From Edaphobacter lichenicola (GTDB taxonomy: Bacteria > Acidobacteriota > Terriglobia > Terriglobales > Acidobacteriaceae), in contig NZ_JACHDY010000004.1 in NCBI RefSeq assembly GCF_014201315.1, positions 1 through 64,000 of the forward strand: a stretch of 64,000 nt of DNA, written 5' to 3'. Made by a program: the position numbers and the translations under genes. Positions 46,522 through 56,016 of this stretch are shown here, piece after piece. Within the stretch, counting starts at the first letter, position 1; the number at the start of each line of letters is the position of its first letter. The notes under the pieces were generated by a model that did no database searches, was not told where the DNA came from, and saw only the letters and a list, made by a program, of their open reading frames with translations.

Positions 46522-49500
46522 TCAATCCCCCGACACTGCGTGCGCGTGCAACTCCACATCCTTCGAACGCCGCGATCTGCGCGCAATCCGGTCGAAGAAC
46601 AGATAAACCACCGGCGTCGTAAACAGCGTCAACACCTGCGACACAATCAGTCCGCCAACAATCGTGATCCCCAGCGGCCGCCTCAACTCACTACCCGTGC
46701 CCGTTCCAAGCGCCAGCGGCAGACCGCCCAGCAGCGCCGCCATCGTCGTCATCATGATCGGCCGAAACCGCAGCAGGCAAGCCTGATAGATCGCCTCCGT
46801 CGGCGTCATCCCCTGTTCTCGCTCAGCCTCCAGCGCAAAGTCGATCATCATAATCGCGTTCTTCTTCACAATGCCGATCAGCAGAATAATTCCGATCAGC
46901 GCAATCACACTCAGATCCACATGGAACAGAAGCAACGCCAGAATCGCGCCAACGCCAGCCGAAGGCAGCGTCGAAAGAATCGTAATCGGATGGATGTAGC
47001 TCTCGTACAAAACACCGAGCACGATATAAACCACGATCAGCGCGGCCAGAATCAAAAGCGGCTCATTCGCAATCGAAGATTCAAAAGCCTTCGCCGAACC
47101 CTGGAACTCGCCCTTCACGCTCGGCGGCATATTCAGCTCTGCCTGAGCCTTGTTCACCGCATCCACCGCGTCGCCGATAGACTTGCCCGGAGCCAAATTG
47201 AACGAGATCGTCACAGCAGGGAACTGCCCCTGGTGATTGATCACAAGCGCCGTCGGCTTCTCTTCAAAGTGCGTAAACGTCGACAGCGGCACCTGCGTCC
47301 CGTTCGAGCTCTTCACATAAATGTTGTCGAGCGCCGCCGGATTCCGCTGATACTTCGGAGCCACCTCCAGCACCACGTGATACTGGTTCTGCTGCGTAAA
47401 GATCGTCGAAACCTGCCGCTGCGCAAACGCGTCATCCAGCGTGTCGTCGATATTCAGCGGCGTAATCCCCAGCCGCGAAGCGGTATCACGATCGATCACC
47501 AGTTGTGCCTCGAGCCCGCTCATCTGCTCATCGCTCGCCACATCGCTCAGAATCGGAATCTGGTTGAGCTTCGCGACTAGCCTGCCTGTCCACATCGTTA
47601 GCTCGTCAACGTTCGCGTCCTCCAGCGAGTATTGATATTGCGTCCGGCTCACACGGTCTTCCACCGTCAGATCCTGCAGCGGCTGCAGGAAGCACTGAAT
47701 CCCATCCACCGTCGCAACCTTCGGCTCCAGCCGCTGAATCACCTCCAGCGCAGTAGAGCTCCGCTGCTCCCGATCCTTCAAGTTGATCTGAATACGCCCG
47801 CTGTTCAACGTCGAGTTCGTCCCATCGATCCCAATGAACGACGAAACGCTCTCAACATCTTTGTCCTGCAGAATGATCCTCGCCAGCGCCTGCTGCCGCG
47901 AGCTCATCGCGTTGAAGCTGATCGTCTGCGGAGCCTCAGTAATTCCCAGCAGCACGCCCGTATCCTGCACCGGGAAGAACCCCTTCGGCACAATCAAAAA
48001 CAGATACACCGTCAACGCAAACGTACCCAGCGTCACCAACAACGTAGCCGTCTGGTGTCGCAGTACAAACCGCACACCCACCGCATACTTAGCAATGACA
48101 TACTCAAAGAACTCTTCGCTCTTTTTGTAGAACGCATTCTGCTCGCTCTCCGGCGTATGCCGCAGCAGCTTGGCTGACATCATCGGTGTCAACGTCAGCG
48201 AAACCAGCGCCGAGACCAAAATTGTAACCGCCAGTGTTACAGCAAACTCGCGGAACAGCCGACCCACAATATCGCCCATGAACAGCAGCGGAATCAGCAC
48301 CGCAATTAAACTCACCGTCAGTGAAACGATCGTGAACCCAATCTGCTCCGAACCCTTAAGCGCCGCCTCCAGCGGCGAGTCACCCTGCTCCAGAAACCGC
48401 GCAATGTTCTCGATCATGACGATCGCGTCATCCACCACAAATCCGGTAGAGATCGTCAACGCCATCAGCGACAGGTTATTCAGGCTGTACCCCAGCAGGT
48501 ACATCACCCCAAACGTCCCCACAATCGACAGCGGCACCGCAACCGAAGGAATAATCGTCGCAGCAATCGACCGCAGGAACAGGAAAATCACCATCACCAC
48601 CAGCCCGATGGTCAGCACCAGCGAGAACTGCACATCCTTCACCGAAGCCCGAATCGTATTCGTCCGATCCGTTAGCACCTGCAACTGCACCGTCGCCGGC
48701 ATCGTCGATCGCAGCTGCGGCAGAATCTTCTGCACCTCATCCACCACGCCGATGATGTTTGCCCCCGGCTGCCGCTGGATGTTCACAATCACCGCCGGCT
48801 TCAACACCGCCTCGCGCGCCTGCTGCCCGCCCACACCAGACTGTGCCGCAGTCCCCATCCACGCTGCCTGAAACAGGTTCTCCGCGCTGTCGACCGCATT
48901 CGCCACATCCGACAGCCTTACCGGCGACCCATTCCGATAAGCAACAATCACATGGTTATACGCGTCACTCGAAGGTAGCTGATCGTTCGCGCCGATCGTG
49001 TACGACTGGCTCGCGCCATTCAGATTTCCCTTCGCCTGATCCACATTCGTCGTTCCGATCGCAGCCCGAATATCCTCAAGGCTCAATCCGTAGTTCGCCA
49101 ACGCTGTCGGGTTCGCCTGAATCCGCACCGCCGGCTTCTGCCCACCATTAATCGACACCAGCCCCACGCCCGAAAGCTGCGAGATCTTCTGCGCGATCAC
49201 CGTATCCGCTAGGTCCTCCACCTTCGCCAGCGGCAGCGTGTCGCTAGTCAGCGCCAGCGTCATAATCGGCGCATCCGCAGGATTCACCTTGCTATACACC
49301 GGAGGATTCGGCAGATCCTTCGGCAGATAGCTGAACGCCGCATTGATCGCCGCCTGCACATCCTGCTGCGCAATATCAATCGACTCCGCCAGATCGAACT
49401 GCAGCGTAATCACACTGCCGCCGCCCGAGCTCGACGAAGTCATCTGGCTCAGCCCCGGTATCTGCCCAAACTGCCGCTCCAGCGGTGCCGTCACCGACGA

Positions 49501-49680
49501 CGCCATCACCTCCGGGCTCGCCCCCGGATAAAACGTCTGCACCTGGATCGTCGGATAGTCCACCTGCGGCAGCGCCGACACCGGCAGCTGCTCATACGCG
49601 ACAAACCCCGCAAGCAAAATGGCCACCATCAAAAGCGAGGTGGCCACCGGCCGAAGAATAAATGGCTTCGAAGGACTCAC
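46522..49680 (-). CDS. RND efflux pump subunit (MdtB/AcrB-like)
   Basis: A 1,052-residue RND transporter. It begins [20 protein letters not shown], continues [18 protein letters not shown], has [19 protein letters not shown] in the proton-path helix and [20 protein letters not shown] near the C-terminus, all near-identical in pattern to the pump at 43008, so the two arose by duplication. GTG at 49680 overlaps the adaptor stop (GTGA), indicating translational coupling. In Mdt-type systems two different pump proteins form the inner-membrane trimer and export detergents, bile-salt-like compounds or antibiotics; substrate here is unknown. Confidence 0.94.
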   Translation of the reverse strand: MSPSKPFILRPVATSLLMVAILLAGFVAYEQLPVSALPQVDYPTIQVQTFYPGASPEVMASSVTAPLERQFGQIPGLSQMTSSSSGGGSVITLQFDLAESIDIAQQDVQAAINAAFSYLPKDLPNPPVYSKVNPADAPIMTLALTSDTLPLAKVEDLADTVIAQKISQLSGVGLVSINGGQKPAVRIQANPTALANYGLSLEDIRAAIGTTNVDQAKGNLNGASQSYTIGANDQLPSSDAYNHVIVAYRNGSPVRLSDVANAVDSAENLFQAAWMGTAAQSGVGGQQAREAVLKPAVIVNIQRQPGANIIGVVDEVQKILPQLRSTMPATVQLQVLTDRTNTIRASVKDVQFSLVLTIGLVVMVIFLFLRSIAATIIPSVAVPLSIVGTFGVMYLLGYSLNNLSLMALTISTGFVVDDAIVMIENIARFLEQGDSPLEAALKGSEQIGFTIVSLTVSLIAVLIPLLFMGDIVGRLFREFAVTLAVTILVSALVSLTLTPMMSAKLLRHTPESEQNAFYKKSEEFFEYVIAKYAVGVRFVLRHQTATLLVTLGTFALTVYLFLIVPKGFFPVQDTGVLLGITEAPQTISFNAMSSRQQALARIILQDKDVESVSSFIGIDGTNSTLNSGRIQINLKDREQRSSTALEVIQRLEPKVATVDGIQCFLQPLQDLTVEDRVSRTQYQYSLEDANVDELTMWTGRLVAKLNQIPILSDVASDEQMSGLEAQLVIDRDTASRLGITPLNIDDTLDDAFAQRQVSTIFTQQNQYHVVLEVAPKYQRNPAALDNIYVKSSNGTQVPLSTFTHFEEKPTALVINHQGQFPAVTISFNLAPGKSIGDAVDAVNKAQAELNMPPSVKGEFQGSAKAFESSIANEPLLILAALIVVYIVLGVLYESYIHPITILSTLPSAGVGAILALLLFHVDLSVIALIGIILLIGIVKKNAIMMIDFALEAEREQGMTPTEAIYQACLLRFRPIMMTTMAALLGGLPLALGTGTGSELRRPLGITIVGGLIVSQVLTLFTTPVVYLFFDRIARRSRRSKDVELHAHAVSGD

Positions 49681-51062
49681 GAGGGCTGCCCCGCGTTATT
49701 CGTCATCCCCAGCTCAGCGGTCGTTCCATCTCCAGCCTTCGCCGGAACAGTCTTCGGAAACACCTTGCTTCCGTTCTTCAACTTCTCCTGTCCATCCACC
49801 ACAATCTGGTCTCCCGGCTTCACGCCGCCGCTCAGGATCACCTGCGTCCCCTCGGTCAATTGCACGTTCACCGTCTGCGCCACAACATAAAAGTTCGTCT
49901 TGTTCTCCGGCAGCTCAATCGTCGGCCCATCCGCATCCTTCTTCGCCAACGGATCAGCAGGCGGCTGCCCCTGCTTCAACAGATAGACGAAGTTCCCCTG
50001 CGTCCCCGTCTGCAGCGCCGAAGCCGGAATCACCACCGCATTCCTCTGCTCCTGCAGGATCAACCGAACATTCACAAACTGATTCGGAAACAGCGCGCCG
50101 TCTTTGTTTTCAAAGACAGCCTTAGCCTTCACCGTCCCCGTCGTCGTATCAATCTGGTTATCGACCGTCAGCAGACTCCCGCTCGCCAGGTGTGTCGCAG
50201 CGGCCCTGTCATAAGCCTCCACCACCAGCTTGTCGCCCGCGCGCGTCTTCTTCAACACCTGCGGCAGCTGATCCTCCGGCAACGTAAAGATCACAGCGAT
50301 CGGCTGCAGCTGCGTCACCACCAGCAACCCATTTGTATCCGCCGCATGCACAATATTTCCAGCATCCACCTGCCGCAGCCCAACCACCCCATTGATCGGC
50401 GAAAAGATCTTCGTATACCCCAGGTTCACCTTCGCCGCCTCAATCGCCGCGCGGTCCGAGGCAATCGACCCCTCCGCCTGCCCCGCCGTCGAAGCCTGCG
50501 CCTGCTGGCTCTCCTTCGAAACCACACCAGCCGACAGCAGCGCCTCATACCGCGCCGCCTCCGCGCGAGCGTTCACCGCATTCGCCTGGTCCTTCACCAA
50601 CTGCCCCTGCGCCTGCTCCAGCGCCGCCTGGTACGGCTTCGGATCGATCTCCGCCAGCACCTGTCCCTGCCGCACCGCCTGCCCCTCACGCACCGGCACC
50701 TGCATCAGCTGCCCATCCACACGCGACTTGATCGTCACCGTGTTGTACGCCGTCACCGTCCCCAGAGCCGTCAAAAAAATCGGCATCGTCTTCTGCTGCA
50801 CCGCGGAGACCTGTACCGGAGCCGGCCGGTCCGCCTGCGCCGCCATCATCATCTGGACGCCGGTCTGTTGTGCCGTGTTCCGGCGGATCTTCCACACCGC
50901 CGCCCCCACCACCGCCAGAATCACCAGCACCACAATCCACTTCCGCGCCGGCGACCCCTTCGGTTCCTCCGGCATCGGCTCTACCTGGCGCGTGTTCCTC
51001 TGCGGCTCATCCGCGGCCGCCCCGTCGTGTCGTTCTCTCTCATTTACTTGCGTTGACAGCAT
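49677..51062 (-). CDS. RND adaptor, periplasmic membrane-fusion protein (MdtA-like)
   Basis: A 461-residue adaptor, first gene of the three-gene pump operon. After a charged 40-residue cytoplasmic tail comes one membrane anchor ([15 protein letters not shown]). Lipoyl halves are [19 protein letters not shown] and [20 protein letters not shown], with a hairpin ([19 protein letters not shown]) between, then [10 protein letters not shown] and a final barrel. A start at 50975 (AGGTAG upstream) would trim 29 residues from the tail and cannot be excluded. It is divergent from the UbiA-type gene across 191 bases, which must hold both promoters. Confidence 0.92.
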   Translation of the reverse strand: MLSTQVNERERHDGAAADEPQRNTRQVEPMPEEPKGSPARKWIVVLVILAVVGAAVWKIRRNTAQQTGVQMMMAAQADRPAPVQVSAVQQKTMPIFLTALGTVTAYNTVTIKSRVDGQLMQVPVREGQAVRQGQVLAEIDPKPYQAALEQAQGQLVKDQANAVNARAEAARYEALLSAGVVSKESQQAQASTAGQAEGSIASDRAAIEAAKVNLGYTKIFSPINGVVGLRQVDAGNIVHAADTNGLLVVTQLQPIAVIFTLPEDQLPQVLKKTRAGDKLVVEAYDRAAATHLASGSLLTVDNQIDTTTGTVKAKAVFENKDGALFPNQFVNVRLILQEQRNAVVIPASALQTGTQGNFVYLLKQGQPPADPLAKKDADGPTIELPENKTNFYVVAQTVNVQLTEGTQVILSGGVKPGDQIVVDGQEKLKNGSKVFPKTVPAKAGDGTTAELGMTNNAGQPS

Positions 51063-51253
51063 GGAGATGGTCTCTGCTCTCTCGGAAAAAATTCACTGCA
51101 CGAACAAATGGATGACTGTGCCAGATATCTAAGAATAAATGATAATGACCTTGGTCCTCCAGGCACCTTCATCCCGCTGCAGCCAGGCAAAATGACTGTG
51201 CAAGGAGATGCACCATACTCCGAATATTGGGTTAGACGTACGAAAGGACACTT

Positions 51254-52747
51254 TTGCCTCAACAGGCTATTGAAATCGACACCGCAGCGCTCCCCGTCCT
51301 CTGCGTCGACCTCGACGGCACCCTCGTCAAGTCCGACACCCTGCACGACTCCGCACTCGCCGTCGCCCGCCACCACCCGCTAGCCCTCCTCAATATCCCC
51401 TCCTGGCTCCTCCAGGGCAAAGCCGCCCTCAAACGCCACCTCGCCGCCACCGTCCAGCTCGACGTCGCCCACCTCCCCTACAACCGCGAACTCCTTCAAT
51501 ATCTTCAGCAACAGCACGCCACCGGCCGCCCCATCTACCTCGCCACCGCAGCCGACGCCGACACCGCCCGCCGCGTCGCCGCCCACCTCGGCCTCTTCAC
51601 CGGCGTCCTCGCCTCCGACGGCCAGCTCAACCTCGCCGGCAAAAACAAGCTCGCCGCCTTCCGCTCCCACTTCGGCGACAACTTCACCTACATCGGCAAC
51701 GCCCTGCCCGACCTCCCCCTCCTCGAAAGCTGCCGGGAGCCCATGGTCGCCAACCCCACCCCCGCACTCCGCACCGCCCTCCGCAAAGCCGGCGTCACCC
51801 CCGCCCGCACCTTCGACGAGACCGTCTCCCCCCTCAAAGCCTGGCCCAAAGCCATCCGCCTCCACCAGTGGGCCAAAAACGTCCTCATCTTCGTGCCTCT
51901 GCTCCTCGCCCACGCCTGGGCGCCTGGAATTCTCGTCGCGGCCGCCCTCGCCTTTCTCAGCTTCGGCCTCTGCGCCTCCGCCACCTACATCGTCAACGAT
52001 CTGCTCGACCTCGAAGCCGACCGCCAGCACCCGCGCAAGCGCCGCCGTCCCTTCGCCTCGGGCGACCTCTCCGCCCTCTCCGGCGTCTTCGTTGTCGTTC
52101 TCTTGCTGGCCGTCTCTCTCGTTCTGGCGCTGTCAGTGCCCCGCGTCATCGCCGCCCTGTCGCCTCAACTCGTCTCCCTCATCAAGCCGCATTACTTCCT
52201 CGAGTGGCTCGGCATCTACCTCGTCACCACACTCGCCTACTCGCTGCGCTTCAAGCGCTCTGTCCTGGTCGACGTCATCGTCCTCTCCGGCCTCTACACC
52301 ATTCGCATCATCGCCGGCTCCGCAGCCTCGGGCGTGCCCGTATCCACCTGGCTCGGCAGCTTCAGCATCTTCTTCTTTCTCTCGCTCGCTCTGGTCAAGC
52401 GCTTCGCCGAGCTCGAAAACCTCAGTGAGCGCGGCGGCTCCACCGTCGGCGGCCGCGGCTACCACGTCTCCGACATCGAGCAGCTTCGCAGCTTCGGTTC
52501 CGCTAGCGGCTTCGCCTCCGTCGTCGTCCTCACCCTCTACATCTCGACCCTCGAAGCGGCCCAGCTCTACCACCACACCCGGCGACTCTGGCTTCTCGTT
52601 CCCGTCCTTATCCTTTGGATCATGCGTCTCTGGCTCCAGGCCTCTCGCGGCCAGCTCAACGAAGACCCCGTCGTCTACGCCATCACCGACCGCCGCAGCC
52701 TTCTCCTGGGCGTCCTCGTAGCCCTCATCGTCCTCTCCGCCCTCTAG
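51254..52747 (+). CDS. HAD phosphatase-UbiA prenyltransferase fusion
   Basis: A 497-residue two-domain protein. Residues 1-195 are a HAD-type hydrolase (CVDLDGTLVKSD motif I, YLATAAD motif II, KNKLAAF motif III, YIGNALPDLPLL motif IV). Residues 205-497 are a UbiA-type membrane prenyltransferase with NDLLDLEADRQHPRKRRRP (first Asp-rich motif) and VDVIVLSGLYTIRIIAG, similar to decaprenyl-phosphate phosphoribosyltransferases. In known DPPR-type pathways a phosphatase removes the 5-phosphate after the transfer, so a fused pair could do both steps; this is inference. Start is TTG at 51254 after AAAGGA. Confidence 0.88.
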   Translation: MPQQAIEIDTAALPVLCVDLDGTLVKSDTLHDSALAVARHHPLALLNIPSWLLQGKAALKRHLAATVQLDVAHLPYNRELLQYLQQQHATGRPIYLATAADADTARRVAAHLGLFTGVLASDGQLNLAGKNKLAAFRSHFGDNFTYIGNALPDLPLLESCREPMVANPTPALRTALRKAGVTPARTFDETVSPLKAWPKAIRLHQWAKNVLIFVPLLLAHAWAPGILVAAALAFLSFGLCASATYIVNDLLDLEADRQHPRKRRRPFASGDLSALSGVFVVVLLLAVSLVLALSVPRVIAALSPQLVSLIKPHYFLEWLGIYLVTTLAYSLRFKRSVLVDVIVLSGLYTIRIIAGSAASGVPVSTWLGSFSIFFFLSLALVKRFAELENLSERGGSTVGGRGYHVSDIEQLRSFGSASGFASVVVLTLYISTLEAAQLYHHTRRLWLLVPVLILWIMRLWLQASRGQLNEDPVVYAITDRRSLLLGVLVALIVLSAL

Positions 52748-52766
52748 CGCCCAGCCCCAAAGGATC

Positions 52767-52806
52767 GGGTGCCCCATTCATCGCAGTCTCATCGCGATGA
52801 GTGGGA
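52767..52806. repeat. GGGTGCCCCA-type palindromic repeat, intergenic copy
   Basis: GGGTGCCCCA is followed by a CATCGC/GCGATG hairpin and gtggga. The same head and a different hairpin occur inside pheT at 62973-63006. Confidence 0.6.
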
Positions 52807-52874
52807 ATGTGTACCCTTCCCAGCCTCGCTCTTGCATTTGCTCAGTCAGCTGGTCTTGACTGCTCACAGAAGAC

Positions 52875-52940
52875 GTCATCTCGACCGAAGCAGCTCACAG
52901 TCTCATCGTGAGCTGCGCAGCGGAGAGATGCCCGTATTTC
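52875..52940. repeat. GTCATCTCGA palindromic repeat, copy A
   Basis: Head GTCATCTCGACCGAAGC, eight-pair stem CAGCTCAC/GTGAGCTG, then gcgcagcggagaga and cccgtatttcg. The head and tail match copies at 55742, 57146 and 63525 while the stem differs but stays complementary. The remaining bases between 52748 and 53091 show no gene. Confidence 0.75.
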
Positions 52941-53091
52941 GTCTTCGCGCCCCACTCCAACCAGAGTCACTAACTCAAGGCTCCTGATAAACACCTCCTC
53001 CACCCCCCAAACGCCCTCAAGTTGCCATTTACGAACTACTTATGCGCGACTCAATAGCATGGGCATAGAAGTCAGAAGGGAGGCATGCAAA

Positions 53092-53205
53092 ATGCCCAAT
53101 GTGCATGGTATCGAGTTCAATGCAAATCAGTCGGAGCTCGTCAAGGACCTGATTCGTGAACTCCTCAAAGATGGGAGCTGCGCCGTATCGCGCTGCGCAA
53201 CATGA
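53092..53205 (+). CDS. Short open frame, possibly the 5' part of a frameshifted gene
   Basis: 37 codons from ATG 53092, with GGGAGG nine bases upstream. It ends in TGA overlapping the next ATG (ATGA). No family is recognised. The next frame reads LRRIALRN just upstream of its own ATG, so a single base change could join the two into one gene of about 140 residues. Confidence 0.4.
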   Translation: MPNVHGIEFNANQSELVKDLIRELLKDGSCAVSRCAT

Positions 53206-53507
53206 AGCCGAACGGCGAACTCAGGATGGCGACCACGCCGCCCACTCCGAACCCAAGGCAGGTCGGTGGAGTCTTCCTCAGGATTCGTCCCGGGATTAAT
53301 CAAGCAACCATCGTCCGTCCGATGAACGCCAAGGCCGGCGATCCGCTCACCAAGTTGGCCAAGCTAACTCAGGCCGAGACGCTCGAGATGATTCGCATCT
53401 GGCGGAAAGAGACCAAATCCGGTCCTATCCTGATAAAGTCGGCAGCCCCCGGGGGCAAGGGCATCAATCCTTCAGCCCCCGGCCAGGCCAACCAGCCAGG
53501 CGTCTAG
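53202..53507 (+). CDS. Hypothetical small protein, Pro/Lys-rich
   Basis: 101 residues (GVFLRIRPGINQATIVRPMN, then KLTQAETLEMIRIWRKETKS), with a proline-glycine-rich tail. I do not recognise it. It overlaps the preceding short frame by four bases and is followed by a stem-loop, which suggests a real transcription unit. Confidence 0.5.
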   Translation: MKPNGELRMATTPPTPNPRQVGGVFLRIRPGINQATIVRPMNAKAGDPLTKLAKLTQAETLEMIRIWRKETKSGPILIKSAAPGGKGINPSAPGQANQPGV

Positions 53508-53522
53508 TGGACCACCCTAAAC

Positions 53523-53560
53523 GGCCCTGATCGCTCGAGGCAAAGCCAGGCATCAGGGCC
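53523..53560 (+). terminator. Stem-loop after the small hypothetical genes
   Basis: Perfect nine-pair stem GGCCCTGAT / ATCAGGGCC with a 20-base loop, 16 bases past the stop at 53507. Only a weak T-rich tail (attcttc) follows. Confidence 0.5.
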
Positions 53561-53634
53561 ATTCTTCACCCTCCCGTCGCGTCGCTCGATCGCAAACACT
53601 CACCGATCAGCCTTTCATTTACTCTGAATAGGAA

Positions 53635-54741
53635 ATGTCCGACGAAATCACAGCCTTACAGCACTTCGACGACGCCTCCCTCGACACCGCCTTCGCCACG
53701 CTTGCCGACGAGGTCCGCACCGAAACTGCCTCCCTGAACGACCCCGAAGCCTTCCGCCTACACTGGCTAGGCCGCAAGCAGGGCCGCCTCAAGCTCATCA
53801 GCGAAGCCTGGCTAAAATCCGCGCCACCCGAAGCCAAAAAGGCCCTCGGCATCCGCTTCAACCAACTCAAGCAGCAGATCGAAGCCGCCCTCGAGGCCCC
53901 CGCCGCGTCGAAAGCCGAAGCAGCAGTGCAGGGAATCGACATCACCCTCCCCGGCACCCTCCGCGCCCCCGGCATCCCCCACCCGCTCTTGAAAACCATG
54001 CACGAGATCGTCTCCGTCTTCCATCATCTCGGCTACAGCACCAACCTTGGCCCCCAGGTCGAGTCCGACTTCTACAACTTCGAAGCCCTCAACTTCCCCG
54101 AAAACCACCCCGCCCGCGACACCCAGGACACCCTGGTCATCGCCAACCAGCACAAGCGCCCAAGCCGCGACCGCCTGCTCATGCGCACCCACACCAGCCC
54201 CGTTCAGATCCGCACCATGATCGCGCAGGCACCGCCCATCCGCATCGTCATCCCCGGCAAGGTCCACCGCAACGACGCCGCCGACGCCACCCACTCCCCC
54301 ATCTTCCATCAGATCGAAGGCCTCTGCGTCGACACCAACATCACCTTCTCGGATCTTAAGGGAACGTTAGACCACGCCATGAAGGCCCTCTTCGGCTCCG
54401 ACCTCAAAACCCGCTTCTTCCCCTCCTTCTTCCCCTTTACCGAACCGAGCGCCGACGTACAAATCTCCTGCATCTTCTGCGGAGGCAAGGGCTGCCGCAA
54501 GTGCAAACACAGCGGTTGGATCGAGCTCCTCGGCTGTGGCATGGTCGACCCCGCCGTCTTCGCCGCAGTCACTGCCGAGCGTCGAAAAATAAACCCCGCG
54601 GACGACGCCTATAACCCCCAAAAGATCACCGGCTTCGCCTTCGGCATGGGCGTCGAGCGCATCGCCATGATGCTCCACGGCGTCTCCGACATAGGCCACT
54701 TCTACTCCGGCGACATGCGCTTCCTCGAGCAATTCGCCTAA
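53635..54741 (+). CDS. pheS: Phenylalanyl-tRNA synthetase alpha subunit
   Basis: A 368-residue catalytic subunit of the (alpha-beta)2 enzyme that charges tRNA-Phe. N-terminal coiled coil (about 1-95), then class II catalytic core: motif 2 region PIRIVIPGKVHRNDAADATH, HQIEGLCVDTNITFSDLKG, FFPFTEPSADVQISC and motif 3 GFAFGMGVERIAMMLHGV. Between them is a CxxCx4CxxC cluster (CIFCGGKGCRKCKHSGW), a likely zinc knuckle replacing the short loop of the E. coli enzyme; some other phyla have it too. Start ATG 53635 has only a poorly spaced AGGA. Its partner pheT is 6.9 kb away rather than adjacent. Confidence 0.97.
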   Translation: MSDEITALQHFDDASLDTAFATLADEVRTETASLNDPEAFRLHWLGRKQGRLKLISEAWLKSAPPEAKKALGIRFNQLKQQIEAALEAPAASKAEAAVQGIDITLPGTLRAPGIPHPLLKTMHEIVSVFHHLGYSTNLGPQVESDFYNFEALNFPENHPARDTQDTLVIANQHKRPSRDRLLMRTHTSPVQIRTMIAQAPPIRIVIPGKVHRNDAADATHSPIFHQIEGLCVDTNITFSDLKGTLDHAMKALFGSDLKTRFFPSFFPFTEPSADVQISCIFCGGKGCRKCKHSGWIELLGCGMVDPAVFAAVTAERRKINPADDAYNPQKITGFAFGMGVERIAMMLHGVSDIGHFYSGDMRFLEQFA

Positions 54742-54855
54742 CCCAACCCCGAGCAACGCGAGGGCCGGGGGGAGTTTGTATCACCCAAACAAGGTATACA
54801 AGTCACGAAGTGACCGCCCTCCGCGCAGGCGGCCCGTCCGGCAGGACAAAAGTTC

Positions 54856-55716
54856 TTACCCCCGAAAAGCCCGTCGAAACTCCCGAGGAGTCTGCCCCTT
54901 CAACCCCTTGAACTGCCGATTGAAGTTAGCCAGATTCCCATACCCCACCTCATCCGCGATCACCGCAATCGGCTTCTCGCTATTCAGCAGCAGCGCACAA
55001 GCATGCCCCACCCGCAGATGCGCGACATACATGCCCAACGTCATCCGCGTCTGCCGCTTGAACAGCCGATGCAGCGAGCTCCGACTCAGCGCCCCAACCT
55101 TCACCAGCCTCTCCACCACCATCTCATCGCGATAGTGCGCGTGCAGATGCGAGATCACTCTCCCGATCCGCTCCTCGGTAGCCTCCGCAAAGCTCTCGCT
55201 CTGATTGGCCTCCGAGGCCAGGGGCTCGCTCCCCGCATCCTCCGCCAGCAGTAAAAGAACATTCAGCAATCCAGTCAGCCGAGGCCCCGCCCTCTGCTCA
55301 ACCATCGCGCAGATAATCTCCCGAGCCTTTGCCCGCACCGGCTCAGAAAACGTCAGCGCCCGCGATGACCGCTCCAGCAGCCGGCGAATCGCCCTCGGCT
55401 CCACATGCGGATCGATCATCCCCTTCACAAACGCATCGCTGAACCAAAGCACCAGCGCCTGATGCTCCCTCTCCTTACACACATCCTCACTCGAGCACCA
55501 AGTATGCGGAATCTTCGGCCCAATCAGCACCAGATCCCCATCGTCATACCGCGAGATGTTGTCCCCAATGAACCTTTGCCCGCGACTATTCAGCGTCAGC
55601 GTCAGCTCATACTCGCTGTTGTAGTGCCACTCAAACGGAATCGCAGGCAGCCGCCGATCGAACAACACCCACGAAGAGTCCTTCGACGTCTTAATATGCT
55701 CTAGAAACGGCTTCAT
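54856..55716 (-). CDS. AraC-family transcriptional regulator
   Basis: A 286-residue regulator: N-terminal cupin-like sensor (IPFEWHYNSEYELTLTLNS, then YDDGDLVLIGPKIPHTW) and C-terminal double HTH (VERLVKVGALSRSSLHRLFK, then PIAVIADEVGYGNLANFNRQF, ending GQTPREFRRAF). It is divergent from the phytanoyl-CoA dioxygenase-like gene at 56017, with a 300-base gap, so that gene is a reasonable target. The sensor ligand, perhaps a sugar, is unknown. Pro-His-Trp at the end of the cupin strand is usual for this subfamily. Confidence 0.92.
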   Translation of the reverse strand: MKPFLEHIKTSKDSSWVLFDRRLPAIPFEWHYNSEYELTLTLNSRGQRFIGDNISRYDDGDLVLIGPKIPHTWCSSEDVCKEREHQALVLWFSDAFVKGMIDPHVEPRAIRRLLERSSRALTFSEPVRAKAREIICAMVEQRAGPRLTGLLNVLLLLAEDAGSEPLASEANQSESFAEATEERIGRVISHLHAHYRDEMVVERLVKVGALSRSSLHRLFKRQTRMTLGMYVAHLRVGHACALLLNSEKPIAVIADEVGYGNLANFNRQFKGLKGQTPREFRRAFRG

Positions 55717-55741
55717 CCCACCCCCAAATCAAAAAAAGTTC

Positions 55742-55804
55742 GTCATCTCGACCGAAGCGACGGACAGTTTTATCGTCCGTCGCGCAGTGGAGAGACCCCC
55801 GTAT
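55742..55804. repeat. GTCATCTCGA palindromic repeat, copy B
   Basis: Head GTCATCTCGACCGAAG, stem CGACGGAC/GTCCGTCG, then cgcagtggagagacccccgta, running straight into the TTGCCA hexamer array. Apart from copy B and the array nothing else was seen between 55717 and 56016. Confidence 0.8.
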
Positions 55805-55864
55805 TTGCTTTTGCCATTGCCATTGCCATTGCCATTGCCATTGTCGTTGCCATTGTCGTTGCTT
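55805..55864. repeat. TTGCCA hexanucleotide array (10 units)
   Basis: Ten hexamers in a row: TTGCTT, five TTGCCA, then TTGTCG, TTGCCA, TTGTCG and TTGCTT. The array starts exactly at the tail of repeat copy B and lies between divergent promoters. Confidence 0.9.
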
Positions 55865-56016
55865 GTCTCTCCGTCTCAAAGCCGACGCAATTATAGCCAC
55901 AACACCCGCCCGCGTGAGACTCCAGTACCAGTATTTGGCACCCAAAGCCAACAACTCCCCCTCGCGCCGCTCTAAAGTTCTCTCGTACGCAACCCGCGCA
56001 AAGGATCGAAACCCAA

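Noticed and set aside
55805-55864. CRISPR-like array
   Set aside because: Units are six bases and contiguous without spacers; no cas genes.
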